From contig JAJPHP010000075.1 in NCBI GenBank assembly GCA_021325255.1, positions 1 to 55,189 on the forward strand: a stretch of DNA of 55,189 nt, written 5' to 3'. The translations under genes and the position numbers were made by a program. The notes under the pieces were generated by a model. The model saw nothing but the letters and a program-made list of their open reading frames with translations. It did not search any database and was not told where the DNA came from. Below, piece after piece: positions 16,836 through 25,863 of this stretch. Position 1 is the first letter of the stretch; each line of letters starts with the position of its first letter. The stretch is from Nitrososphaerota archaeon (lineage in GTDB: Archaea; Thermoproteota; Nitrososphaeria; Nitrososphaerales; CADDZS01).

Positions 16836-17657
16836 TTGCATTCTGACCTCGTATTCCACAACCATGGCGATTTTCAATCATTGGTTTCCGAAGCTCCACA
16901 GGCAAAAGGGCAAGATTACAACGTAGATTTCGCAGATTCCGGATCTCTGCATGCTCGTTCAGCCTCGAGGCGCACAACAGGTTCCCAGGGCTTGGACTCG
17001 TTGCTCGGAGGTGGCCTGCCCACCGGTTCGATCACCGATGTATTCGGAGCAGCGGCGACAGGCAAGACTCAATTTGCTTTTCAGAATGCCGTGTTTGCGT
17101 GTTATTCTTCGTTCTCGGGCGAGATTACTGATGGCAGGCCGGTCGTTGCATTCGTGGACTGTGCAGGATCATTCCGTCCGGAAAGAATCGCAGAGATTGC
17201 TAGCGCAAGAGGATACGACGCAACGAAGATTCTTGAACTGATTTCCTCAATTGCGGTCAGGTCGGTAGCCGAACAGGGCAGGGCCAGCGAAACAGTGTTA
17301 CAAGACGATTACTTTTCAAGATGCCGTCTTTTGATCGTGGACGACGTGACGACCAACTTTGTGGCGCAGCTCAACGAGCCGGAGCAATTGATCGAAAGGC
17401 AGTTCTTGCTGTCGAACTACATCAGGAGGCTTTCATACATATCGCTTCGCATGGGGTTTTCAACTCTCCTCACAAACTCTGTGAGGTCTAGGGGTGATCT
17501 CGGAGAGGGTGAGACTGCGGGGAAGCTGTTCTCTCAATTTGCTTTCTACCGTATTAGGTTCAGCAGAGAAGGGCGGATTCGAACTGCCGTCGTGGAACAG
17601 CCTCTGGAAGCAAGAAAAAGCACGACGTTCGAGATTGGGACGGCAGGCATTCGCTAG
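16836..17657 (+). CDS. RecA/RadA-superfamily ATPase, RadB-like
   Basis: 273-residue RecA-core ATPase without the N-terminal helix-hairpin-helix domain of RadA, which fits RadB-like recombination mediators. Walker A GAAATGKT is at residues 71-78 and Walker B RLLIVDD at 164-170; the phrase FVDCAGSFRPERIAEIASARGYD parallels the RadA segment. Loop regions needed for strand exchange look reduced. The first 45 residues are not conserved-looking and precede the core motif TTGSQGLDSLLGGGLPTGSIT. Its 3' end overlaps the convergent EMC6-like gene by four bases. Probably assists RadA (26085-27083) in repair; that role is inferred from the family. Confidence 0.8.
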   Translation: MHSDLVFHNHGDFQSLVSEAPQAKGQDYNVDFADSGSLHARSASRRTTGSQGLDSLLGGGLPTGSITDVFGAAATGKTQFAFQNAVFACYSSFSGEITDGRPVVAFVDCAGSFRPERIAEIASARGYDATKILELISSIAVRSVAEQGRASETVLQDDYFSRCRLLIVDDVTTNFVAQLNEPEQLIERQFLLSNYIRRLSYISLRMGFSTLLTNSVRSRGDLGEGETAGKLFSQFAFYRIRFSREGRIRTAVVEQPLEARKSTTFEIGTAGIR

Positions 17658-18031
17658 AAGTGTATGCAGCCGAACAGTACGCAGGTCGTATTGTAGAGGA
17701 TCCAAACGAAAAGAAAGACCATGATGTAAGAACCGATTCCCTGCGTCACCAGCTTGTTCTTGTTCTTCGGATCAATCCCCTTCAGTATAATGTACTTGGC
17801 AAGATAGTAGGAAAGAACGTAAACCAGCGCAGCGATATAGAACCCATAGTACGCATTGTGATTCGGAGAAGCTGGATCGAGAGTAAGGAAACCCATGAGC
17901 CCGGAAACTAGGCCTGCGAGTGCTCCCAGCCCCACCCTTATCCAAGCCATACGACCAAGTTTCTGCCTGTATACGCGGGGGTCCATCGGAGGGGTTTCAG
18001 AAATTGAACCGCCGGATGGTTTTGAACTCAA
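17654..18031 (-). CDS. EMC6-like small membrane protein
   Basis: 125-residue membrane protein with three hydrophobic segments: about 30-48 (IRVGLGALAGLVSGLMGFL), 63-82 (YGFYIAALVYVLSYYLAKYI) and 100-120. The pattern and length match the archaeal EMC6/Rab5-interacting-type family, relatives of a subunit of the eukaryotic membrane-protein insertion complex. The N-terminal 20 residues are polar and an in-frame ATG (MDPRVYRQK, residue 16) may be the true start. It is convergent with, and overlaps by four bases, the RadB-like gene. The family assignment rests on pattern only. Confidence 0.6.
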   Translation of the reverse strand: MSSKPSGGSISETPPMDPRVYRQKLGRMAWIRVGLGALAGLVSGLMGFLTLDPASPNHNAYYGFYIAALVYVLSYYLAKYIILKGIDPKNKNKLVTQGIGSYIMVFLFVWILYNTTCVLFGCIHF

Positions 18032-18265
18032 AATAGTGATTCACACGCAGGTAGGAGGGAGAGTTTACTTTTCCATTTTCTAATCGCAGGTTTGACGCCA
18101 CTCGGCTCCGGATAGCTCGTACACCGATTGTGCAAAGCAAATACGGCCAGAACCAATGCTGACCGCTTGCTTACTCGTCTTTGTAGCTAAAATTTCTTGC
18201 ACGACATCTTTTTAGCGTTTCGGTAATGATTCTTGAGCTTATCGTAGCGTGACAATTGCGAAGAG

Positions 18266-20503
18266 ATGGAGATCTCTGCAAGTGAGATTAATCTGCTCTG
18301 CAGGAGGATTTCGTCTTCTCTCCCAAAGGGCGAATACAGCATCAGCTCAATTTATTCGATTGAGGGCGGGTTGCTTCTGCGCCTGCGTCATACTACTCTT
18401 CCCGAGAAACTTGTCGCGATCTCGGCTTTTGCGTCTTGGATTACCACGAAGAACCTCGCGCTTCCGGAAGCTTCTCATTTCGTTTCGAGAATCAGAGACC
18501 TTGTGGAAAGGCAAAATCTTGCTGGCGTAGAGCAGGTGGGGAATGAAAGGATCGCCAGGTTTTCGCTTGAAAGTCGAAAGGGAGCACGTAGCAACCTCTA
18601 CGCCGAATTCTTTGCAGGGGGCAACCAGATCCTCACAGAGCCAGAATCTCCCGACTCTCATGAGAGAATAGTGGACGTGGCGAATCCACAACGATTTAGG
18701 CATCGTGCCCTAGTAACTGGAGAAGCGTACACACTTCCTCCGGCGCGTGGGGTGCCGCTCGAAAAAGTCTCTGCTGAATTACTTATGGATCTAATCAAAA
18801 GCGAAGAAGGTCGGCGGCCTGCGGAAATCAGCGCGGTCAGATGGTTTGGACGGAGCGTCGGAACGTCGAGGAAATTCGTGGAGGAAATCTTCTTCAGATC
18901 CGGCGTGGATCCGGATCTTCCCAGTAACAAGATTACTCTCGAACATGCGAGTTCCCTTGCAAGAGCCTGCTCGGAGCTTACGAATGAGCTAGAGCAGAGT
19001 AGTGCCGGTTTTGTCCTCCTGCCTTCAATGATTCAGAGCACGGAATCGGGAGCCCGTTCATCGGACACAGGAAAGAATAGTCAAGCCGACGACGACGTTG
19101 CCAGATCAGTCGAGGTTGACGTTTGCCCTTTAATCCCCCATAGCTGGGAAATCCTTGAATCCGCTGGACAAGCTACCATTGAACGATTCCCGTCCTTCGG
19201 AGAGGCTCTCGATGAAGCGCACGTACAATCAATGATTTACAGTCGAAGGAGGAAGGCATCCAAGGAAGCAAGAGCAAAATCTGCCGAACTCGCATCCGCA
19301 ATTAGAAAACAGGAGCTCCTGATGGAGAAAAACAGCTCCACCGCGAAAGTATTGAGGACAATCGGCGAGACGCTGATGCACAGCACCGACCCTCAAGTCA
19401 CGGCCGAGCTCTTGGAGAAACTTCGAACCTTGGAGATTGTTGAAATTGACGAACAAGTCTCAGGTGCAAACCTCAGGTTCGTGGCCGAGCCTCGAGCCTT
19501 TGTCTCAGCGTTCAGCGGGAGGGCGCTTGCTTCGAGATTGTTTGATGAGGCAAAGAGGCTTGAGGAAAGCAATCGAAAGATTCTCTCCGTTCAGCAGGAA
19601 CTCATATCCGAGAGGTCAAGTCTGGAGGAAAAGACACTCGAACGGGAAGAGCGCGCTGAGAGAAGGATCAGCATAGAGAGGAGACCACGAGAATGGTTTG
19701 AAAGATACAGATGGTTCTTCGCCTCCGACGGGTCGCTCGTTGTGGGAGGCAGGGACGCTACTTCGAACAGCGTAATCATAAACAAGTATACGAGCCAACA
19801 CGATATCGTCTTTCACGCGGATCTTCACGGCTCCCCTTTCTTTGTCCTGAGAGGTAGAGAAGGACGAGGGGCAAGACCAGCCGTTATAAGTGAGGAAGTG
19901 ACTCTCGAGATTGCTCAGGCAACTGTCAGTTTCAGCAGGGCGTGGAAAGACGAGCTCGGATCTGCAGACGCATACTGGGTATATGCGGATCAGGTGAAGA
20001 AGAGTGCACCTTCAGGCGAATATCTGCCAAGAGGATCGTTCTTCATCGAAGGGAAAAAAAATTTCATGAAACATCTGAAAATTGAGTTAGGCGTAGGTCT
20101 ACTCACATCAACCAGGCTAGCGGAACTTCTGAAGTCTGGATCGGGCGGGAACCTCGAAGTGGAGAACACGACTGCCTTATCCCAGACAATGAGTGAAGAG
20201 CGGAGTACTGGAGGTCGATATCGAGTGGGTGAGCCACACTCAGCAGAAGCAGAATATCCTTCTCATGCGGTGGTGGTGTGTGGTCCTGGGAAGGCTCTTG
20301 CAAACTACTGCTTTGCACTTGTCAAAATCGCTCCCGGCAAGGAAAAGGCAAGCTCTATCTCGAAGAGGATCAAGCAGTCCCTTATCAGTAAGGTCAAGGA
20401 GGATTCGCTAAAGAATATCAGCAAGAGGGTCAGTATCGATGAAATAATGAGGGTGCTGCCTTCAGGAAACTACAAGCTCGTATCAGAGAAACAAAACCGT
20501 TAA
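18266..20503 (+). CDS. rqcH: RqcH/NEMF (NFACT) ribosome quality-control protein
   Basis: 745-residue NFACT protein that recognises stalled large subunits carrying peptidyl-tRNA. It has the N-terminal NFACT-N domain, helix-hairpin elements, a long coiled coil (about 320-490, rich in Glu, Arg and Lys) and the NFACT-R domain with VFHADLHGSPFFVLRG (HADLH at 517-521). The usual Asp-Arg pair of the N-terminal domain, needed for tail synthesis in bacterial RqcH, reads Glu-Arg here (GNERIARF, residues 94-95). ATG 18266 follows GAAGAG closely; a T-rich TATA element lies near 18209-18216. The next gene, a CBS protein, begins 53 bases downstream on the same strand. Confidence 0.93.
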   Translation: MEISASEINLLCRRISSSLPKGEYSISSIYSIEGGLLLRLRHTTLPEKLVAISAFASWITTKNLALPEASHFVSRIRDLVERQNLAGVEQVGNERIARFSLESRKGARSNLYAEFFAGGNQILTEPESPDSHERIVDVANPQRFRHRALVTGEAYTLPPARGVPLEKVSAELLMDLIKSEEGRRPAEISAVRWFGRSVGTSRKFVEEIFFRSGVDPDLPSNKITLEHASSLARACSELTNELEQSSAGFVLLPSMIQSTESGARSSDTGKNSQADDDVARSVEVDVCPLIPHSWEILESAGQATIERFPSFGEALDEAHVQSMIYSRRRKASKEARAKSAELASAIRKQELLMEKNSSTAKVLRTIGETLMHSTDPQVTAELLEKLRTLEIVEIDEQVSGANLRFVAEPRAFVSAFSGRALASRLFDEAKRLEESNRKILSVQQELISERSSLEEKTLEREERAERRISIERRPREWFERYRWFFASDGSLVVGGRDATSNSVIINKYTSQHDIVFHADLHGSPFFVLRGREGRGARPAVISEEVTLEIAQATVSFSRAWKDELGSADAYWVYADQVKKSAPSGEYLPRGSFFIEGKKNFMKHLKIELGVGLLTSTRLAELLKSGSGGNLEVENTTALSQTMSEERSTGGRYRVGEPHSAEAEYPSHAVVVCGPGKALANYCFALVKIAPGKEKASSISKRIKQSLISKVKEDSLKNISKRVSIDEIMRVLPSGNYKLVSEKQNR

Positions 20504-20556
20504 GAGCAAAGTATGCTAGTTCTTCATTTGCAAAACGTTACGCAGTAACTTTGTAA

Positions 20557-21264
20557 TTGAAGCGACAAACGTCAAGCGCGAAAGGAAGAACAAAGAGCGA
20601 TACGAAAAAGAAGAAGGAGAGAGAGGCTACAAAGAACATGGTGACGAGATCGGCAACCATTGGTCCTGCTGTCAGGACTCGCGTACTTGTTCGAGAAGTC
20701 ACGAACAGTCCGGTGATCACAGCCGACCCGGGCGAATCAATCCTGCAGGTTGCGGGAAAGATGGCTTCTTCCAAGGTCGGAAGTATCGTAATTCTGAAGG
20801 ATGACATCCCTTTGGGCATAGTCACGGAGGGTGACATCGTGACAAAGGTTGTAAGCAGAGACCTGAGGCCGAGTTCCGTAAAAGCCTCGGATGTGATGTC
20901 CTCTCCGCTACGGACGATCGAAGGCGAGAAAGAGATCATCGAAGCAGCTAGGGCAATGCGGGGGCACGGTATTAAGAGGCTCGGGGTCACATACAAACAA
21001 AGACTTGTAGGCATCATTTCGATTTCTGACATCCTCGGCATCACGCCGGAGCTATTCGACATCATCTCCGAGAAAACACTTATTCTCACGGGCGGAACAT
21101 CCAGCGAGCCGCGCTACCTGGCCGGATACTGCGATGCTTGCAACCAGTGGTCCGACAATCTGCTTGAGATAGACAGTCGCTTCCTCTGCACCGAATGCAG
21201 GACTGGCATGTCGGCCGACGAAGAGGAGAAAGAGCAGGTCCAACCTTCAGATTCCATCGCCTGA
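20557..21264 (+). CDS. CBS-pair protein with C-terminal zinc ribbon
   Basis: 235 residues from a TTG start. After a Lys-rich tail (residues 1-30) come two CBS motifs (about 45-100 and 110-165: VTNSPVITADPGESILQVAGKM and SDVMSSPLRTIEGEKEIIEAARAM), which typically bind adenosyl ligands. A small zinc-ribbon-like unit with C192, C195, C211 and C214 ends the protein, and the tail is acidic. CBS pair plus zinc ribbon is a recurring archaeal arrangement of unknown function. An in-frame ATG at 20638 would remove the Lys-rich tail. Same strand as rqcH, 53 bases downstream. Confidence 0.85.
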   Translation: MKRQTSSAKGRTKSDTKKKKEREATKNMVTRSATIGPAVRTRVLVREVTNSPVITADPGESILQVAGKMASSKVGSIVILKDDIPLGIVTEGDIVTKVVSRDLRPSSVKASDVMSSPLRTIEGEKEIIEAARAMRGHGIKRLGVTYKQRLVGIISISDILGITPELFDIISEKTLILTGGTSSEPRYLAGYCDACNQWSDNLLEIDSRFLCTECRTGMSADEEEKEQVQPSDSIA

Positions 21265-21423
21265 TTGCGGTCTGTGCTGGAGACGCCTTTCTTGCAGTTT
21301 ACAATCAAAGCCTGAAAGTGGATTTTCAGCGCTACCTTGTGGTAGAGGAAGACATTGGTCTTACGATCAATCCGATTTCCCAAGTCTCTTTTTTTCCTAA
21401 TTTCACTGCGATCTGGTTAGAAA

Positions 21424-22005
21424 ATGAAAGAAGAGCAACATGACGCAAGCAACAGTATCACGACAAAGGGATTTTCGCCAAAATTTCTCGTCGATGGAAT
21501 GCTAGGAACGCTGGCTGTAAAACTGCGCATACTCGGGTTTGACTCTGTTTACGACAAGTCGTCGGATGATTCTCATCTGTTGACGGTTGCGAGGAAAGAG
21601 GGTAGGTATCTTGTTACGAGTGATCTTGACCTCTTTCTTCGTGCTAGGAGGAGTGGCGAGGACACAAAGGCAGTCCTCATAACCTCGGTCCCCGATATTG
21701 ATAGAGTCGTTGAGCTTTTCACAAAACTTGGAATCAACAGCATTCCTCCCACATTTGACTCTAGATGCTCTGAATGCAACGGGGTTCTGCGCCTTGTTGG
21801 TGGCAAGAAGACTCGAGAAGGAAACGCGGTCTACGAATGCGTCGAGTGCAAGAAAGAGTACTGGAAGGGCAGCCACTGGCGTAAACTCGACGAATTCATC
21901 GCGGAGGCTAACATTAGACTCCGGTCATACAATGCGCGGCGTGACTCGGAAGGGACCTTTACCAGACATGAGAAAGATGCAAATATTAGCGGAAGTGCTG
22001 TATGA
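21424..22005 (+). CDS. Mut7-C (PIN-like) RNase domain protein
   Basis: 193-residue protein of the Mut7-C/DUF82 family: a PIN-fold ribonuclease core (FLVDGMLGTLAVKLRILGFD, acidic D24; YLVTSDLDLFLRAR, D67 and D69) joined to a zinc ribbon (C115, C118, C139, C142). The family is linked to RNA processing. ATG 21424. Its stop overlaps the start of AMMECR1 (ATGA at 22002-22005), so the two are probably translated in tandem. The 160 bases before it contain no other gene. Confidence 0.88.
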   Translation: MKEEQHDASNSITTKGFSPKFLVDGMLGTLAVKLRILGFDSVYDKSSDDSHLLTVARKEGRYLVTSDLDLFLRARRSGEDTKAVLITSVPDIDRVVELFTKLGINSIPPTFDSRCSECNGVLRLVGGKKTREGNAVYECVECKKEYWKGSHWRKLDEFIAEANIRLRSYNARRDSEGTFTRHEKDANISGSAV

Positions 22006-22697
22006 CTTTGGAAGGTATGGAAGAAATACAGAGGGGCCGACTCCCGGGAGGAGATTCACTTTCTTCCAAGTCGACCAATGCTTTCACTAAATCAGACGGA
22101 CAACTCTTGGTCGGAAGCGTTCGCGACGCTATATCGAGATACCTTCAGACGCGTAAGGTCGAGATACCCAAGGCGCTCTTGGGCGACAGTAGATTCGAAA
22201 ACAAGATGGGGTGCTTTGTCACCCTAAAGGCGAATGATTCCGAGAAATCGTTGAGGGGCTGCATCGGGTTTCCAGAACCCGTCTACAAGCTCTCCTGGGC
22301 TCTGCCTCACGCTTCAGTCGCGGCCGCGACCGAGGATCCACGTTTTCCTCCTATAACTCTGCCCGAGATGGAGAACATCGTGACGGAGGTTAGCATCCTC
22401 ACTGTTCCGACTCAAATAACTGGAGTCTCTCAGAGAGAAATCCCAAAGTACATACGCCCCGGAGTCGATGGCTTGATCATGCGTTGGTCCTACGGATCGG
22501 GTTTGCTCCTGCCTCAGGTGGCGACGGAATATGGGTGGGACACTGAGGAGTTCCTCTGCAACCTTAGTATGAAGGCCGGCGCTCCACCAGATCAGTGGCT
22601 TGTGCAGGGTACCCAGATTTACAAGTTCCAAGCGCTGATTTTCAAGGAATGTGAGCCAAAAGGCAGCGTTCACTTTATCTCGGACAATCAAAAATAG
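22002..22697 (+). CDS. AMMECR1-domain protein
   Basis: 231-residue member of the AMMECR1 family, conserved in archaea and eukaryotes. The signature LRGCIGFPEP and the following ATEDPRFPPITLPEMENIVTEVSILT are clear; VDGLIMRWSYGSGLLLPQVATEYGWDTEEFL completes the domain. The Cys in LRGCIG is retained. The biochemical role is not settled; the fold has been proposed to act on a small ligand or in nucleic-acid-related reactions. It starts inside the Mut7-C stop (ATGA), a common sign of an operon. After it comes a 490-base interval with the first 90-bp inverted-repeat module. Confidence 0.9.
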   Translation: MTLEGMEEIQRGRLPGGDSLSSKSTNAFTKSDGQLLVGSVRDAISRYLQTRKVEIPKALLGDSRFENKMGCFVTLKANDSEKSLRGCIGFPEPVYKLSWALPHASVAAATEDPRFPPITLPEMENIVTEVSILTVPTQITGVSQREIPKYIRPGVDGLIMRWSYGSGLLLPQVATEYGWDTEEFLCNLSMKAGAPPDQWLVQGTQIYKFQALIFKECEPKGSVHFISDNQK

Positions 22698-23189
22698 AGT
22701 AAGGAGAAGACCTTGCCGACACTGCGCACTTTAGTGAAGTTGCCTTGTGCAACTCGTGCTGAAAACTACGTTATGGTTGCAACTCGACAATATGCCACTT
22801 ACCTTCGCAGAAAAGAAAATCACGGATCTGAATCGATACTTCAATACTCTCTTATGATATGAATGATTGACAGAAAGGAATGTCTCGATGGGGTCATACT
22901 CTGAGACAGACTGGTTAGGGCGCATGAAGTAAAGTATGGTTGAGTATGATGAAACTATAAGGTAGTTTATACTACGTCATATGAGACTTCTCGACAATTG
23001 TCGAGTTTTCAATGGGGTACCCCCCTAGAGGGGGTACGTAACGGTGCTATCTTGGTATTTAAAGCGGGAAACGGCGGCAGGCAGCAAATACCGACTGGAA
23101 ACTAGAAGGGCCGCGAAATGAGCGAGAAGGGAAACTGTACTCATTCTGACTTCAGACAACATTCAACAACGTAAGAAGAAAATTCAGAA
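22698..23189. other. Intergenic interval carrying the first repeat module
   Basis: The first 285 bases show no gene I can support (a 64-residue minus-strand reading frame has no family or promoter). Then follow the 90-bp module (22985-23074) and about 115 bases of leader before the glycosyltransferase. Within that leader is an ATG reading frame of only 18 residues (23118-23174), and a possible AATGAG/CTCATT stem. Neither is strong. Confidence 0.5.
22985..23074 (+). repeat. 90-bp promoter-like module, copy 1 (inverted relative to copy 2)
   Basis: Composite element in this order: a perfect 16-bp palindrome CTCGACAATTGTCGAG (22990-23005); an inverted repeat with arms GTACCCCC and GGGGGTAC around a 5-base spacer (23017-23037); and a TATA box TATTTAAA (23056-23063) followed by GCGGGAAACGG. 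The predicted transcription start is near 23084, 106 bases before the glycosyltransferase start. It matches the minus strand of 39832-39921 at 81 of 90 positions. All differences fall outside the palindromes and TATA box, so those three are what is being conserved. Confidence 0.85.
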
Positions 23190-24386
23190 TTGCAGAAGGA
23201 TGTTGTTCCTAGATTGCAGAGAATTTATGCAGGAGTCTTTGGGTCGGGACTCGGACACATTACCCGCATCCTCTCGATCGCTCAGAGAATTCAGAACGAG
23301 CTCGGGGTGGAGTTACTCTACTCGACCTTCGATGAGGCGCTTGATTTGCTTGAAAGTCTTCACGAACACGTCGTGCACTCTCCTTCTGTCGGCGTAAAGT
23401 GGAACATCACTGGTGGCTTTTCTGGCAGCGATACACTGGTTCGTTTTCCTGCCTACTTGTTCACTTTTTCAAGGCAGACGGCCTTTGAGGCGGAGCGGAT
23501 TTCAGGCTTCAATCCGCGAGTTGTCCTATCCGACTCGAGACTCTCAACTCTCTTCGCGGCAAAGGCTAGACTTTACCCTGCTGTAACAATACTTAATCAG
23601 TTCAAGATTCTCTTTCCACCGAGATTTAGGCGGCAGCGACTGTCACTCTTCTTCGAGCGAATCGAAAGCGACGTTCTCGGTCTGTTATGGTCACTAAGCA
23701 ACGAGGTACTGTTCCCCGACCTCCCTCCGCCGTACACTCTTGGCGAAGCAAATGTCGCAGGGACGGACGTTGCGGGCAAAGTAAAATTCACGGGCTTTAT
23801 GAGCCCGAAGATCAAGTCCATGAGTCTGGAGGAAGCCGTGCAAATCAAAAGGCTCCTCGGCTTTGATTCGCGTCCGATTGTTTTCATGCAGATAAGCGGT
23901 CCTGAGCCCACAAAACCCCCGTTCATCGAATCGGCGGTAAAGTCAGCACAGCTACTTTCGGAGGAGTTCAACATTGTGATTTCGAAGGGTGTCCCCTTTG
24001 GATCAACCATGCCCTCCAAGTTAAGGAACGGCGTCTGGGTATACGACTGGTGCCCAATCAAGGACCAGCTCTTCCTCCTTAGCAACATGCTCGTCGCGAG
24101 GGCAGGACACACGACACTGAGCCAGTGCGTCGAGAATGCCAAACCCGCCGTGGTAGTGCCGATATACAACCACTCCGAACAGCTCTGGAACGCCGAGAAA
24201 TTCGAAAAGATGGGGCAGGGCCTCGCAATCAGGTCGGAGGATCTGAACCCAAATCGTCTGGCTGAATACGTCCGGAGGTGCTACTCAGACCCGAGCTACT
24301 TGGAGAACACAGAGAAACTGCAAAGCATTTCGAAAAAGTACGACGGGATTGGCACCACAATCGAGATCTTGAAGGAGTTCCTCTAG
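23190..24386 (+). CDS. GT-B fold glycosyltransferase, MurG-like
   Basis: 398 residues. The N-terminal GSGLGHITRILSIAQRI loop is typical of GT-B enzymes of the MurG/UGT type. The C-terminal half has VWVYDWCPIKDQLFLLSNMLVARAGHTTLSQCVENAKPAVVVPI, matching the nucleotide-sugar binding region in which an aromatic residue, a histidine and Gly-Glu/Asn are conserved. It likely transfers a sugar from a nucleotide donor to a lipid or cell-surface acceptor; donor and acceptor cannot be read. TTG 23190 is used; no strong Shine-Dalgarno is seen, and the transcript may begin at the repeat module about 106 bases upstream. It is followed after 160 bases by asparaginyl-tRNA synthetase. Confidence 0.75.
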   Translation: MQKDVVPRLQRIYAGVFGSGLGHITRILSIAQRIQNELGVELLYSTFDEALDLLESLHEHVVHSPSVGVKWNITGGFSGSDTLVRFPAYLFTFSRQTAFEAERISGFNPRVVLSDSRLSTLFAAKARLYPAVTILNQFKILFPPRFRRQRLSLFFERIESDVLGLLWSLSNEVLFPDLPPPYTLGEANVAGTDVAGKVKFTGFMSPKIKSMSLEEAVQIKRLLGFDSRPIVFMQISGPEPTKPPFIESAVKSAQLLSEEFNIVISKGVPFGSTMPSKLRNGVWVYDWCPIKDQLFLLSNMLVARAGHTTLSQCVENAKPAVVVPIYNHSEQLWNAEKFEKMGQGLAIRSEDLNPNRLAEYVRRCYSDPSYLENTEKLQSISKKYDGIGTTIEILKEFL

Positions 24387-24546
24387 CGAAGGCTTGAAAA
24401 GCCTCTCTCAGGGAATGAGGAGACGAGTCTCTAGGTATAGGAGCGCTAGGACAAAAAACCATCAAATAGATTGAGTTGCGGGGATGGGAAGAAACATAGA
24501 TGTCGAGTCTAACTATAGGTTTTCAGTGGGTTAAGAAGAAAACAGC

Positions 24547-25863
24547 TTGAGCCAAATGACAAGTTTGCAGAAGAGGACGCACACAATCAGCGATGCGCTG
24601 CGCGCCCAAGACGGAACGAAAGCCACGCTGATGGGCTGGATTGTCAACAAGAGTTCCATCGGCGGCATCAAGTTTGCGACCCTGAGGGACGGGAGCGGAT
24701 ATATCCAGGTTGCGTGCAAGCGCAACAAGGTAGATCCTAATGCCTTTGAAGAGTTTGAAAGAGCAAACCGCGAGGCGGCCGTCGCAGTTACAGGATTTGT
24801 TCGAGACGACGTTCGGGCGCCCGGCGGAAAAGAGCTCAGCGTATCGGGCTTTCGCATCATGGCCCAGTCTCAAAAGTGGCCGATTACAAAGAGCGCGGTA
24901 AAGTCTTCCACCTCCTTTCTCTACGACAAGAGGCATCTTGCGATTCGAGGGAGGAAGGCCTCGGCGGTCCTGAGGATTAGGGCGGAGATTATCTATGCCG
25001 CTTTCGATCACTTCGTCAAGAACGGATTCATGTTGATCTCCGCGCCAACGATTGTTCAGAACGCCGTCGAGGGAGGCTCGACCCTCTTCGAGCTGAACTA
25101 TTTCGGCAAAAAAGCCTACCTGAGCCAGAGTGCGCAGCTCTACGAGGAAGCCGCAATCCTGGCGTTCGGAAAGGTCTTCATCTTCCAGCCTGCTTTCAGG
25201 GCAGAAAAGTCAAAGACGAGCAAGCACCTCACAGAGTTCTGGATGATCGAGGCGGAGCAGGCCTTTGCAGACCAGGAAGACAACATAAGACTTCAGGAAA
25301 ACCTCGTGAAGTCCATGGCCACGCGAGTGATTGAAAACAGGTCGGAAGATCTCAAGATATTAGGGCGGAAGTTCAAATTCCCGGAGGTACCGTTCCCGAG
25401 GATAACATACGACGAGGCGCGCGAGATCTCTTCAAAGAACGGCGTGCCCTTTGAGTGGGGCGAAGACGTCCCGACCGAGGGAGAACGGCTGATATCAAAG
25501 CAATTCGACGTTCCATTCTTCATCACGGGCTACCCGCTCTCGGCACGCAGTTTCTACCACATGACCGAGACCTCAAACAGCAAGGTGACAAAATCAGCCG
25601 ACCTCATCGCGCCCGAAGGCTATGGTGAAATTGCGACCGGCGGCCAGAGAATCCACGATTACAGTACGCTTATGGAAAGAATTGCGAAACAGGAGCTGCC
25701 GACCGAGTCCTTCGAGTGGTACCTGGAGCTTCGAAAGTACGGGATGCCGGAACACGCTGGGTTCGGCATAGGGGCGGAGCGAACGACAAGGTGGATGTGC
25801 GGATTGAAACACATACGCGCAGCGAGCCTGTTCCCCAGGACGATAAGCCGGGTGAAACCCTAA
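24547..25863 (+). CDS. asnS: Asparaginyl-tRNA synthetase
   Basis: Class IIb synthetase, 438 residues. An N-terminal OB-fold anticodon domain (about 20-110) is followed by a catalytic core with GGSTLFELNYFGKKAYLSQS, motif 2 around FQPAFRAEKSKTSKHLTEF, and motif 3 GFGIGAERTTRWMCGL. The C-terminal FPRTISRVKP has Thr where aspartyl enzymes have Asp (FPRD), which favours asparagine over aspartate. ATG 24556 is an alternative to TTG 24547. The presence of AsnRS means direct Asn-tRNA charging; the Asn may come from the AsnA-like enzyme at 44761-45759. Confidence 0.93.
   Translation: MSQMTSLQKRTHTISDALRAQDGTKATLMGWIVNKSSIGGIKFATLRDGSGYIQVACKRNKVDPNAFEEFERANREAAVAVTGFVRDDVRAPGGKELSVSGFRIMAQSQKWPITKSAVKSSTSFLYDKRHLAIRGRKASAVLRIRAEIIYAAFDHFVKNGFMLISAPTIVQNAVEGGSTLFELNYFGKKAYLSQSAQLYEEAAILAFGKVFIFQPAFRAEKSKTSKHLTEFWMIEAEQAFADQEDNIRLQENLVKSMATRVIENRSEDLKILGRKFKFPEVPFPRITYDEAREISSKNGVPFEWGEDVPTEGERLISKQFDVPFFITGYPLSARSFYHMTETSNSKVTKSADLIAPEGYGEIATGGQRIHDYSTLMERIAKQELPTESFEWYLELRKYGMPEHAGFGIGAERTTRWMCGLKHIRAASLFPRTISRVKP

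Noticed and set aside
20538..21089. 183-residue minus-strand frame
   Set aside because: Lies opposite the clear CBS-domain gene and is its antisense shadow.
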